Assembly (NCBI RefSeq): GCF_900637845.1
Contig: NZ_LR134439.1
Location: 310,001 to 374,000 of the forward strand
Origin: Erysipelothrix rhusiopathiae
GTDB lineage: Bacteria > Bacillota_I > Bacilli_A > Erysipelotrichales > Erysipelotrichaceae
Direction: 5' to 3'
Length of the DNA stretch: 64,000 bases
Positions 37,955-47,155 of this stretch are shown piece after piece; position 1 is the first letter of the stretch; every line of letters starts with the position of its first letter. The notes beneath the pieces are model-generated. The model was not told the origin of the DNA and ran no database searches. It was given only the letters and a program-made list of their open reading frames with translations. The translations under genes and the position numbers were made by a program.

Positions 37955-39162
37955 TGAATATTCAGACACCATATTTTTTGATCGATAAAGAAGAATTAGA
38001 AAAAAATGTAAATACTTTTTCTAATGCACTTCAAAAATATTGGCCGAATTCAATATTTAGCTATTCTGTAAAAACGAATTCGTTACCATGGGTTTTGGAA
38101 TTTATGCATAGCAAAAAAATAAGAGCAGAGGTTGTATCAGACGAAGAATATCAATTGTCCAAGCTTTGTGGTTTTTCTGATGACCAAATTGTATACAATG
38201 GTCCAATAAAAGGGAACGATCAATTAGAATCAGCTCTAAAGGGAAAAGCAATTATTAATATTGATTCAGAACATGAACTGATGTACATTCTCGAAAATTA
38301 TCATTTGGTATCAGACAATATTGGAGTAAGAGTTAATGTTCCTACTCATATTTTTAAAAAAGAAGATATTGGTTATGAGGAAGATGGTTTTAGATTTGGA
38401 TTTTCAGATGAAACTGGTAGACTTGAAAAAGTCATTACTGATTTAAAAAAGGTTGGTATTTCTAAATTTGGATTGCATTTCCATGTAAATAGTGTTTCAA
38501 GAAGTAATGATGTATATTCGTCAATTTCAAAATATGCTAAGAATATAATCAATAAATATCAACTTGACCCTTCCTATATTGATATAGGTGGTGGTTTTTT
38601 TGGAGGATTACCAACTAAGCCAAGCGCAGAGAGTTATATAGCAACGATTCGAGAAGAACTTGAAGACGTAGTTGATATCAACACTACGAAATTAATAATC
38701 GAGCCAGGATCAGCGATTATTGGATCATGTGTTGAATTGTATTCATCAGTATTAGATCTTAAAGAAACACAAAACGTTGAAATTGTCACTACAGATGCGA
38801 GTCGATTACATATTGATCCATTATGGAAGAAGCAAAACTATTTTTACAGAATTAAAAAAATGGGAAATGAGTCGTTAAATTCTGGAAAGGATAAACTAAT
38901 ATGTGGTTATACGTGCATGGATCACGATCGAATAATGAAACTTGATAAGGAAGTTTCTGTTGCCGCGGGTGATCAAATTATATTTGAAAAAGTTGGGGCG
39001 TACTCAATTACATTAGGCGGGCCGTTTATCAGATATTATCCTAAAGTTTTGGTAAAAGAAGAAAATGATTATTTAATCGTGCGTGATGAGATGAACGTCG
39101 GTGATTACTACTCTTTACACAGATCAAAAACATATAGGGGGATCAAAAATGACCAAAAATAA
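37954..39162 (+). CDS. PLP-dependent decarboxylase, LysA/ornithine decarboxylase fold
   Basis: This 402-residue protein is in the group IV (alanine-racemase fold) decarboxylase family. The PLP Lys is in FSYSVKTNSLPW (about residue 42), followed by barrel motifs such as FGLHFHVNS, YIDIGGGFFGG and IEPGSAI, and a C-terminal DHDR / FEKVGAYS segment that shapes the active site. Start is GTG 37954, overlapping the previous stop, with AAAGGAGA upstream. Family members decarboxylate meso-DAP, Lys, Orn, Arg or carboxyspermidine. In a capsule operon, beside an ATP-grasp gene, it may make an amine that is attached to the polymer (inference). Confidence 0.85.
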   Translation: MNIQTPYFLIDKEELEKNVNTFSNALQKYWPNSIFSYSVKTNSLPWVLEFMHSKKIRAEVVSDEEYQLSKLCGFSDDQIVYNGPIKGNDQLESALKGKAIINIDSEHELMYILENYHLVSDNIGVRVNVPTHIFKKEDIGYEEDGFRFGFSDETGRLEKVITDLKKVGISKFGLHFHVNSVSRSNDVYSSISKYAKNIINKYQLDPSYIDIGGGFFGGLPTKPSAESYIATIREELEDVVDINTTKLIIEPGSAIIGSCVELYSSVLDLKETQNVEIVTTDASRLHIDPLWKKQNYFYRIKKMGNESLNSGKDKLICGYTCMDHDRIMKLDKEVSVAAGDQIIFEKVGAYSITLGGPFIRYYPKVLVKEENDYLIVRDEMNVGDYYSLHRSKTYRGIKNDQK

Positions 39163-40162
39163 TATTTTAGTTTTAGGAGCAACGGGTAATTTAGGTGCAT
39201 ACAGTGCAATCTCGTTAAAGAATAATGGTTTTAATGTTATTGCGGCAGGAAGAAGAAAGAGCGATAATGGATTTTATGAAGATCATGGTATTCCTTATTA
39301 CTCAATCGATATAACACGCAAGGAAGATTTTGAACAATTGAATGATTTAGGAATTGATACTGTTGTACATCTTGCAGGAGAACTCCCTTCTCGATGTGCT
39401 TTTAATCCTGCATTACTTATAGAAACGATTACTGAAGGAACTTTAAATGTTTTAGAATTCATGAAAAACGTAGGGGCTAAAAAAATAATATTTCCAACTA
39501 CACCTTATGATGTTTTTGCGTATCATGAAAATGGCGAGCCGATGGATGCAGACCTTCCAAGATCATTTCCGCTAACAGGAGATCATAGTATTTATGCAAT
39601 CGCTAAAAATGCGGCAGTTGATTTGATTGAACATTATCATCATGAAATAGGTATTCAACGATTTGTTCTTAGATTTTTTACAATCTATCAGTATCATCCT
39701 AATGCATATCATTATGTGGATATGAAGAAACAAATGATGCCCTACAGATCGTTAATTAAAAGAGCTCAAAATGGAGAAGAAATCACAATTTATGGTGATC
39801 CAACACGCGTGAAGGAAATGGTTTATATTAAAGACTTTACGCAGGTTATTGTGAAAGCATCAGAATCTTCTCTTGAAGGTGGTATTTATAATATTGGTAG
39901 TCCGAATCGTGTTTCACTTGAAGAAATGATTAGAGGAATTGTTGAAGTATTTTCACCAGCAGATAATAAGTCGAAAATCTCAAATGACTTCGATAAACCG
40001 GATACTTTACAATCGATGCTTGATTATAGTAAAACAATAAATGATCTAGGATATGAACCTAAATATGATTATATTACTATGCTTGAAGATTTTAAATCTG
40101 AAATGACCAACAATCCTTTTGAAAAATTATGGGGTAAACCAGAAGATTACGAAAATAATTAA
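39149..40162 (+). CDS. NAD-dependent epimerase/dehydratase (extended SDR)
   Basis: This 337-residue protein has a Rossmann motif GATGNLGAYSAI at residues 9-20, the second Asp region YSIDIT, and the active-site Tyr/Lys pair in SIYAIAKN. The likely substrate is a nucleotide sugar. ATG 39149 overlaps the decarboxylase by 14 bp and has AGGGGG upstream, so I prefer it to the longer frame at 39101. The exact reaction cannot be told; it may be an epimerase or reductase in the capsule sugar pathway. Confidence 0.85.
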   Translation: MTKNNILVLGATGNLGAYSAISLKNNGFNVIAAGRRKSDNGFYEDHGIPYYSIDITRKEDFEQLNDLGIDTVVHLAGELPSRCAFNPALLIETITEGTLNVLEFMKNVGAKKIIFPTTPYDVFAYHENGEPMDADLPRSFPLTGDHSIYAIAKNAAVDLIEHYHHEIGIQRFVLRFFTIYQYHPNAYHYVDMKKQMMPYRSLIKRAQNGEEITIYGDPTRVKEMVYIKDFTQVIVKASESSLEGGIYNIGSPNRVSLEEMIRGIVEVFSPADNKSKISNDFDKPDTLQSMLDYSKTINDLGYEPKYDYITMLEDFKSEMTNNPFEKLWGKPEDYENN

Positions 40163-40199
40163 CGATTACGCATAAATAAATATGAAGAGAGGTAGTAAA

Positions 40200-41168
40200 A
40201 TGAATTTACTTTTTTGTAGTGTGGGAAGACGTGGAGAATTAGTCAAAGATTTTAAACAAACAATGAAAAATCACGGGAATATTATCGCTACAGATTGTAG
40301 TGAATATGCACCAGCTATTTATTTAGCTGATAAATATTATATTACATCGAGAATCGATGATGAGAATTACATCTCAGAGTTAATTAATATTTGTAAGAAA
40401 GAAGATATTAAGGCTATTATGACATTTATAGATCCTGAAATTGAAATTCTTACTAAAAATAGAGAATTATTTAAAGAAATAGGCGTAGAAGTTTTACATC
40501 CCGAATACGAAACAGCCAAAATTTGTTTTGATAAATATAAATTTGCGAAACATCTTGAAGCGAACAGTATTTCTACAGTTAAAACTTATGGCGATATTAA
40601 AGAATTTTTAGAAAATAAAGATGGTGTTGATTTTCCTGTTTTTGTAAAACCAAGAACTGGTAGTGGTAGTGTTGGTGCTCGTAAAATAAATAATATTGAT
40701 GAACTTGAAGTTGCCTTTTCGGATGACAATTCCCTAATTATTCAAGAATTAATGGACGAAGAAGATGTAGATGTAGATGTTTACGTTGATACTCTTAGTC
40801 GAGAACTTGTGAGTTTCTTTTCAAAGCGTAAAATTGAAACGAGAATCGGTGGTGCCAGCAAAACAATTTCATTTATTGATAAAAACATAGAGCCATTACT
40901 TGAAGAATTAGTAAATTGTTTAGATTTTTATGGGCCGATGGATGTTGATTTATTCTATAAAAATGGCCAATATTTCATATCTGAAATTAATCCGCGTTTT
41001 GGTGGCGCATATTTACATGCTTATGGTGCCGGTGTGGATTTTGTAGAATTTATTATGAATAATCTCGAAGGGAAAGAGAACTCAAAATCATTCTACCAAT
41101 ATGAAGAAGGCGTTTTGATGATGATGTACGATAGTGTCGTTATAAGTCAAGCGACGGTAGAACGATGA
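40200..41168 (+). CDS. ATP-grasp ligase
   Basis: This 322-residue ATP-grasp protein resembles the carbamoyl-phosphate synthase/CarB-like group. It has FVKPRTGSGSVGARK (nucleotide-binding loop), then IQELMDEEDVDVDVYVD and EINPRFGGAYLHAYGAG with the metal-binding Glu and Asn. Such enzymes join a carboxylate to an amine with ATP. ATG 40200 follows GAGAGG, and the stop overlaps the next start (ATGA). With the decarboxylase and epimerase upstream it may add an amino acid or amine to a capsule sugar (inference). Confidence 0.85.
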   Translation: MNLLFCSVGRRGELVKDFKQTMKNHGNIIATDCSEYAPAIYLADKYYITSRIDDENYISELINICKKEDIKAIMTFIDPEIEILTKNRELFKEIGVEVLHPEYETAKICFDKYKFAKHLEANSISTVKTYGDIKEFLENKDGVDFPVFVKPRTGSGSVGARKINNIDELEVAFSDDNSLIIQELMDEEDVDVDVYVDTLSRELVSFFSKRKIETRIGGASKTISFIDKNIEPLLEELVNCLDFYGPMDVDLFYKNGQYFISEINPRFGGAYLHAYGAGVDFVEFIMNNLEGKENSKSFYQYEEGVLMMMYDSVVISQATVER

Positions 41169-42379
41169 AAATTTTATTTATTTCACTCTCTAAAATTGAA
41201 AGTTTTGAAGATGAAGGTATTTATTCTGATTTACTGCATGAATTTATCATAAATGATCATGAAGTAACTGTAATAACACCGGACTCCGAAATGAAAGAAA
41301 GACATCTCGAAATTAAGAGTCTAAAGAACAACATTATAAAAATAAAAGTTCCTCAAGTTTCTGGTTTGAAATCCAAAATAGTTAAAGGAATTAATACAGT
41401 GCTTTTTCCTCATATACTTTGGAATCGCATGAAATCATTGATAAATGTAAAAAAATTCGATTTAGTCATATATCCTACACCGCCCATTAGTATTGAGAGG
41501 ATAATACAAAAAATTAAAAAAAGCAACAAGAACATTCAAACTTTATTGTTGTTAAAAGATATTTTTCCACAGAACGCAGTAGACTTAGAATATTTTAGTA
41601 AGAGTAGTATAATCTTTAAATATTTTAGAAAGCAGGAAATGCGATTATATAATGTCAGTGATTCAATAGGTTGTATGTCTCAGGGAAATAGACAGTTTAT
41701 ATTAAAAAATAACGAATATTTAGCAGAAAGTGATATAACTATTGTCCCGAATAGTATATCTATAAATAGAGTATGTGGTAGGGTACAAGCTGAAGTAAAA
41801 CAAATCAAGAGAAATGAATTTCTACTGCCACTAGAAAAAAAAATAATTGTTTATGCAGGGAATTTAGGCAAACCCCAAAGTATAGATTTTCTAATTGAAA
41901 GCTTAGAAAAGATTAAAGAATCTGAAAATTTTGTTCATTTTGCATTTTGTGGGAGTGGCACAGATGCGAATAAATTAAAAAAATACTGTATAGATAATCC
42001 CACACAATGTAGTTACTATGGACAATTAAGTAAATTGAAATCAGATGAGCTAATCTCAATATCTGATTATGGCCTCATACTATTAGACGCTAGATTTACA
42101 ATTCCTAATATTCCCAGTAGGATGCTTTCATACATGAAGTTTGGTCTTCCGTTGATAGCATTAACAGACATCAATACAGATATCAAGGATACTATAATAG
42201 AGAATAATCTTGGTTATTGGGCAGAAAGTAGGGGGGAGGAAATGAAAAATATAATTAATAGCATTCATGGACTATCAGATGAAAACTATGTCAAAAGTTC
42301 CAACTGTGTTATAAAATACGTAAAGGATATGTGCAATACTGAAAAAGGTTATAAAGAAATTATCAAACAATTAAAATAA
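41165..42379 (+). CDS. GT4 glycosyltransferase, WbuB-like
   Basis: This is a 404-residue GT-B glycosyltransferase of family 4. The N-terminal half contains LLLKDIFPQNAVD, which matches the LLLRDIFP-type motif of WbuB (FucNAc transferase) relatives. The C-terminal half has VYAGNLGKPQSIDFL and the LLDARFTIPNIPSRMLSYM donor-binding region. It is likely cytoplasmic or membrane-associated. The next gene encodes a FnlA/CapE-type dehydratase, which makes the precursor of L-FucNAc, so a related 6-deoxy-HexNAc donor is plausible. Confidence 0.82.
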   Translation: MKILFISLSKIESFEDEGIYSDLLHEFIINDHEVTVITPDSEMKERHLEIKSLKNNIIKIKVPQVSGLKSKIVKGINTVLFPHILWNRMKSLINVKKFDLVIYPTPPISIERIIQKIKKSNKNIQTLLLLKDIFPQNAVDLEYFSKSSIIFKYFRKQEMRLYNVSDSIGCMSQGNRQFILKNNEYLAESDITIVPNSISINRVCGRVQAEVKQIKRNEFLLPLEKKIIVYAGNLGKPQSIDFLIESLEKIKESENFVHFAFCGSGTDANKLKKYCIDNPTQCSYYGQLSKLKSDELISISDYGLILLDARFTIPNIPSRMLSYMKFGLPLIALTDINTDIKDTIIENNLGYWAESRGEEMKNIINSIHGLSDENYVKSSNCVIKYVKDMCNTEKGYKEIIKQLK

Positions 42380-42430
42380 GTATCATAAATTTGAGAAGAA
42401 CATTATTGTAAAAAAAAAGGTGGTTAAATT

Positions 42431-43435
42431 ATGTTTAAAGATAAAGTATTACTTGTAACAGGTGGAACGGGATCGTTTGGTAATGCACTTGTTAGACGAT
42501 TTATAAAAGAAGATATTAAGGAAATTAGAATTCTTTCTCGTGATGAGAAGAAACAAGATGATATGCGTAAACTATATCAAGATGATCGCCTTAAATTTTT
42601 TATTGGCGATGTAAGAGATCGCTCATCACTAGTACATGCTGTTAAGGGGGCAGACTATATTTTTCATGCTGCAGCTTTAAAGCAAGTACCTGCATGTGAA
42701 TTTTTTCCAATTGAAGCAGTTAAAACCAATGTAATTGGAACAGATAATGTATTAGAGGAAGCAATTGCTCAAGGGGTTGAGCGTGTAGTTTGTCTTTCAA
42801 CGGATAAAGCAGCCTATCCAATTAACGCTATGGGAATTTCAAAAGCAATGATGGAAAAATCATTCATAGCTAAAGCAAGAATATCATCTGGAACAGTAAT
42901 ATGTGGAACTCGTTATGGAAATGTAATGGCCTCCCGTGGCTCTGTAATTCCACTGTTTTTAGATCAAGTCCAAGCTGGCAAGGAGTTAACGATTACAAAT
43001 CCTAAAATGACACGATTTTTAATGAGTCTCGATGATGCTGTTGACTTGGTGTTATTTGCCTTTAAAGAAGGACAATCGGGTGATTTGTTCGTACAGAAAT
43101 CTCCAGCAAGTACAGTTGAAGATTTGGCACAAGCAATTATCGAAATTACGAAACATGATAAGGGCACTCGTGTTATTGGTACTAGACATGGAGAAAAAAT
43201 CTATGAAACTTTACTTACAAAAGAAGAATATGTTAAAGCTGAAGATTTGGGAGACTATTATCGTGTACCTATGGATCAAAGAGATTTGAACTATGATAAG
43301 TACTTTGTAGAAGGTGAAGAGCACGATGTTATTGATGAATATCATTCACATAACACATATCGTCTAAATATAGATGAAATTAAAGATAAATTATATAACT
43401 TATATGAAATTAAAGATAAGTTAAAGGAGTTTTAG
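42431..43435 (+). CDS. UDP-GlcNAc 4,6-dehydratase/5-epimerase (FnlA/CapE type)
   Basis: This 334-residue SDR protein has TGGTGSFGNALVRRF at the N-terminus and the conserved STDKAAYPINAMGISKAMM active-site block, which is a hallmark of FnlA/WbjB/Cap5E. The enzyme makes UDP-2-acetamido-2,6-dideoxy-beta-L-arabino-hexos-4-ulose. ATG 42431 follows AAAAGGTGG. The usual next enzymes for UDP-L-FucNAc (FnlB/CapF and FnlC/CapG) are not found nearby. A palindrome and a long non-coding stretch follow. Confidence 0.9.
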   Translation: MFKDKVLLVTGGTGSFGNALVRRFIKEDIKEIRILSRDEKKQDDMRKLYQDDRLKFFIGDVRDRSSLVHAVKGADYIFHAAALKQVPACEFFPIEAVKTNVIGTDNVLEEAIAQGVERVVCLSTDKAAYPINAMGISKAMMEKSFIAKARISSGTVICGTRYGNVMASRGSVIPLFLDQVQAGKELTITNPKMTRFLMSLDDAVDLVLFAFKEGQSGDLFVQKSPASTVEDLAQAIIEITKHDKGTRVIGTRHGEKIYETLLTKEEYVKAEDLGDYYRVPMDQRDLNYDKYFVEGEEHDVIDEYHSHNTYRLNIDEIKDKLYNLYEIKDKLKEF

Positions 43436-43550
43436 TCCTGAATTTTCGATTTTTATAGACTTAGATGATACCAAACCAAAAATATAAAAGAACAAACTAG
43501 AAATATCTACTTAGTTGATTTAAACTCATTTAAATATAAGAATAATGATG

Positions 43551-43580
43551 TATAAAACTTCACATATGTGAAGTTTTATA
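43551..43580. terminator. 30-bp perfect palindrome, probable terminator of the capsule operon
   Basis: TATAAAACTTCACAT is followed by its exact reverse complement. As RNA, AAAACTTCA pairs with TGAAGTTTT around CATATG, and a T/A-rich tail follows. It can act on both strands, and it lies 115 bases after the FnlA-type gene. Confidence 0.7.
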
Positions 43581-44343
43581 CTTATAGTAAAATATGAGAG
43601 GTTTTCAAAGGAATGGATTATAGTATGAATTAGCAAAAAGTAATAACAAATTTTAGAACGTGTCTTGAAGAAACTTGTAGAAGGTCGTTAATCATATTTC
43701 TAAAATAAATCTTACTTAAAGCGACACTGCAAGAAATACTCTATTTATGCAGGTATTCTAGCTTATCTTGTAACCAAATAGAAAAGTAAAATATAAGAAA
43801 TTTTGTATAGTATAAATTTAGAAATAAGAAAATACAATGTGGTATTTGCACATACGTAAGAAAACATCACTAACGAAGATAACTTTTTATATTTAATACA
43901 GAGTTTGAATACAACTGCTGATATATTGGGTGCTTCACGAATCATTAGTACAAATTCGAGAGCAAAATAGTTGTTGGATTCATCATTTAATTCTATGTAT
44001 CCCTACATTCAAGCACAATAATGTTTAGCTTTTAATGATAATGTGGTCTTATAAAACTATTCTAAGACATCTTTAAGTGATTGTGGTACGATAAGTTAGT
44101 AATCACCAATTATTGCCTTTAAAGCACAGAATATAAGACTGAAGATTAACCCCTAAGAAGGAATAATGGAGGGATTGCAAAGATGGTTTGGTTAGGTAAA
44201 GAAAGATTTATAAAAGAACTTAGAGTATAAGAGACACAAGAAAAAAGCAAACTACGGACTATTTTAGCTTTTAGTATGCCGAGAGTTTCTGATTTAGTGT
44301 TACGAATTAATATTTCTTATACTGATTATATATAAAGAAGAGT
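43581..44343. other. 763-bp stretch without an intact gene
   Basis: No open frame with coding character covers it, and there are no clear IS ends. A 60-codon minus-strand frame at 43763-43945 has no ribosome site. It is very AT-rich and is probably decayed DNA between capsule blocks. The promoter for the next glycosyltransferase may lie near TATACTGATTATATA at 44318-44332. Confidence 0.5.
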
Positions 44344-44352
44344 GTGGTAAAA

Positions 44353-45534
44353 GTGAAAAAAAGAATAATTTATGTAAGTCCTCATACTGATGAAGATTTA
44401 GGTCATTTGTCGAGTTCTTTGCAAATTCAAAATATAATGTCAAAGAGTGTTTATGGATTATTAGAAAAAACGGATTTTGAAACATTAGTTGTAAACAGTC
44501 CTTCTAAACTTCAAGATAATGGAGTTTTTATAAGGAAACAGCAAAAAAAAGGAACCATCCGGTTGGGATATATCAATCTTTTCTTATTGAGAGAAATATC
44601 TCTATCTTTTAATTTGTTCAATTGTTTGAGAAAAGAATTAAATAAAAATGATATAGTTTTAGGATACAATTTTGGTCCTACGTTTTTCTTGGCGCTTTTA
44701 TTCTGTAAAAAGAAAAAAGTTCTTTTCGGAACATTCTTTTTAGATCCCCCTACAATTTTTCCAGGCTTGGGTCGACTAAAAAATATTTTGTTTAAAATTT
44801 GGAATAATATTTCAAAGGTTTTAAGTAAAAAAATTAATTTTGTAATAACTATTGCCCCTCCAATTATTGAAGATTTCTTCCCAAACTTACCGTCAAAGAA
44901 CAAACTCGTTTTCCCACTTTGTTATAGTCATGACTACCTAAATGAAATTAATTCTTTTCGATACAACGAAACTGAATTTAATTCAGAAGACAATTTAAGT
45001 TTTTTGTTTGCAGGGAATCTAGATTATCACAATGATATTGAATTATTGCTGAAAGTTTTTTCTCAACGTCCTAATATAAATCTCATTCTATATGGGGGAG
45101 GCAGGTTAGAACAAAAAGTTATAGAATATTCAAAAAAATATGATAATATTAAATATAATGGACTAGCAGATTACTCTACGTTAATAAAGGCATACCAATC
45201 AACAGACATTTTACTTGCGCCTAGAAGTATCAAAAATGATAGGGATAAATTTTTATCCAAATATGGAGTGTCTTCAAAGCTCTCTGAGCTTCTACTGTTT
45301 GGTAAACCAGTCATAACAAGAAATATTCCAGCTATTCCTGAAAATATAATTGATTATGTTTTTAAATATGATTCGGATGATGATTTTATTAAAATAATTT
45401 ATGACATGAATAATGATTTTAAATGCTATTACGATCAAGCCCAAGCTAATAAGGAAAAGTATGTTAGAAATTTTTCATGGGACAATCAAGTAAACTTATT
45501 AGAAGAATTTCTTGAAAGTCTTAAGGAGGACTAA
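44353..45534 (+). CDS. GT4 glycosyltransferase
   Basis: This is a GT-B fold protein of about 393 aa. The N-terminal half is low in known motifs. The C-terminal half has LFAGNLDYHNDIELLLKVF, NLILYGGGRLEQKV and SKLSELLLFGKPVITRN, typical of donor-binding domains of family 4. GTG 44353 is preferred because AGAAGAG is ten bases upstream; GTG 44344 is a possible alternative. It is followed after one base by the second EpsG polymerase, so they form a two-gene unit. Confidence 0.8.
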   Translation: MKKRIIYVSPHTDEDLGHLSSSLQIQNIMSKSVYGLLEKTDFETLVVNSPSKLQDNGVFIRKQQKKGTIRLGYINLFLLREISLSFNLFNCLRKELNKNDIVLGYNFGPTFFLALLFCKKKKVLFGTFFLDPPTIFPGLGRLKNILFKIWNNISKVLSKKINFVITIAPPIIEDFFPNLPSKNKLVFPLCYSHDYLNEINSFRYNETEFNSEDNLSFLFAGNLDYHNDIELLLKVFSQRPNINLILYGGGRLEQKVIEYSKKYDNIKYNGLADYSTLIKAYQSTDILLAPRSIKNDRDKFLSKYGVSSKLSELLLFGKPVITRNIPAIPENIIDYVFKYDSDDDFIKIIYDMNNDFKCYYDQAQANKEKYVRNFSWDNQVNLLEEFLESLKED

Positions 45535-45535
45535 A

Positions 45536-46735
45536 ATGTATTATTCGATCTTTATTTACTTATTTATACTGAGTTGTTTCGAGATTTATCAAAAAAAACT
45601 TGGAAACAGGATAGAAACAAAGAAAAAAATTATTTTTATAATTCCTGTTGTTTTAGTACTAGCTTTAAAATATGGGCAGGGTGCAGATTATGTTGTATAC
45701 GAATATTTTTACGAAAATCCTAATATGATAAATAATATGGATATTTTCTATAACTTAATAGCAAAAACGAGTTATAATTTAGGAATCAATTTTTTTGTAT
45801 TTTACTCATTAGTTACAGTTTTCCTGTGTGCCGCATTAATATACTTATTGCTAGATTATACAGAGTTATTTTTCTTTCCGTTCTTTTACTTTTTTGGGAG
45901 ATATCTAGTCTATTTTCACACTACTATTCGACAAGGTCTTGCGATAGTGTTTTATCTGTTTGTTCTTTTTGAAATTGTTGTAAAAAATTCAAGAAGTTCG
46001 AATAAAAAAGCAATATTTTTTTCTCTATTATCGGTTTTATTCCATAGTTCGTCGCTTCCATTTGTGCTTTTACTAAATGGTTATAATCTGTTCGTTAAGA
46101 ATAATAAGTTTAAAGCTTATTATAAGAGAATTTCTAAATACCTAATTGCACTAGACTGTTTATATGTAATACTAGTCTCTTTTGTCTTGTACATTACTCT
46201 ATCAAAGATCTTACCATTTTTTCTACTTTTCTTAAATCGGGATTTTATTAATCACCGTCTTCAGTTCTATCTTAACCCTACTAGTTTAACTTCTTTTATG
46301 TATCGTGTAATAGAATATTATTTGATTAATATTATCATCAAGGGAAATATAGGAGATAATAATTCTATCTTTAGTAAAACAAAATTTATTACTACGGTTT
46401 CATTATTATTCTATGGTATGTTAGGATTCTCCTCTTTAATTTCAACACGAATGATTATCTATATTGATATTCTGAAAGTCTTTTTGATTCCACAAGTTAT
46501 CATCAGCAAAATAGTTAATTTGCAAATAGGTCTGGATATTACTCGACTTAAATCAAAGATTACATATGCAATAGCTTTTATTATCTTATTTATTGCTATT
46601 GATTACATTAAATTTATGAGAACTGAAAATAATTTTGGAAATTATTATAACAAGAACTACTATCCATATGTTTCCATTTTTAACAAAGATAAAATTGTCG
46701 AATATTCAGATTATTATAAAATTCTCTCTGAATAA
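45536..46735 (+). CDS. EpsG-family polysaccharide polymerase
   Basis: This 399-residue membrane protein has about ten helices and the EpsG motif GQGADYVVYEYF, close to the GVGADYFSY of the polymerase at 31216. The segment HTTIRQGLAIVFY matches the RQ motif of the family. ATG 45536 follows AAGGAGGAC, one base after the previous stop. It is the second Wzy-type enzyme in the locus. Its length is normal and it lacks the extra C-terminal domain of the first. Confidence 0.85.
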   Translation: MYYSIFIYLFILSCFEIYQKKLGNRIETKKKIIFIIPVVLVLALKYGQGADYVVYEYFYENPNMINNMDIFYNLIAKTSYNLGINFFVFYSLVTVFLCAALIYLLLDYTELFFFPFFYFFGRYLVYFHTTIRQGLAIVFYLFVLFEIVVKNSRSSNKKAIFFSLLSVLFHSSSLPFVLLLNGYNLFVKNNKFKAYYKRISKYLIALDCLYVILVSFVLYITLSKILPFFLLFLNRDFINHRLQFYLNPTSLTSFMYRVIEYYLINIIIKGNIGDNNSIFSKTKFITTVSLLFYGMLGFSSLISTRMIIYIDILKVFLIPQVIISKIVNLQIGLDITRLKSKITYAIAFIILFIAIDYIKFMRTENNFGNYYNKNYYPYVSIFNKDKIVEYSDYYKILSE

Positions 46736-47155
46736 TTTGAATGTTAATTACAGAATTATACGAATATTTAGTTCTTTAAATCAAGCAAATATCTAGGATT
46801 AAAATTTTACAGAGAAAAACAAAAAATCTTGAACCCGAACAGCAACACAGCTCTAGGGTTGCAGGGGATAGTGGATTTTTAAAAAGTTTGTATAATTTAG
46901 TGAAATCAACCAAACAAGAGAATCATGTTAAGCGTTAAAGAGAAACGAAGATGCAAACTGTAATAGAAACTACCTTTTAGCATTTTTCTCTAAATATGGT
47001 GTACAAAACGGATCTATGAATTACTGAATTCTAATTTTTAAAAGAAAGAAGATTATTATTTCCTTTAGTGGCATTGTAGATTGTGAGGCTATGGACAAAT
47101 TCTTAGTGCACGATGGTATTAGTCTTAGTCAAACTTATTCTAACGGGAATAGCGC
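46736..47155. other. 420-bp stretch without an intact gene
   Basis: This is AT-rich and lacks ribosome sites. Around 47045-47155 a short plus-strand frame reads IISFSGIVDCEAMDKFLVH, which may be a gene scrap, but I cannot name it. It ends at the left edge of the dead IS3 element. Confidence 0.4.

Noticed and set aside
44511-44903. 130-codon minus-strand frame opposite the second glycosyltransferase
   Set aside because: It is a low-complexity Lys/Phe shadow of the sense gene and has no start signal.
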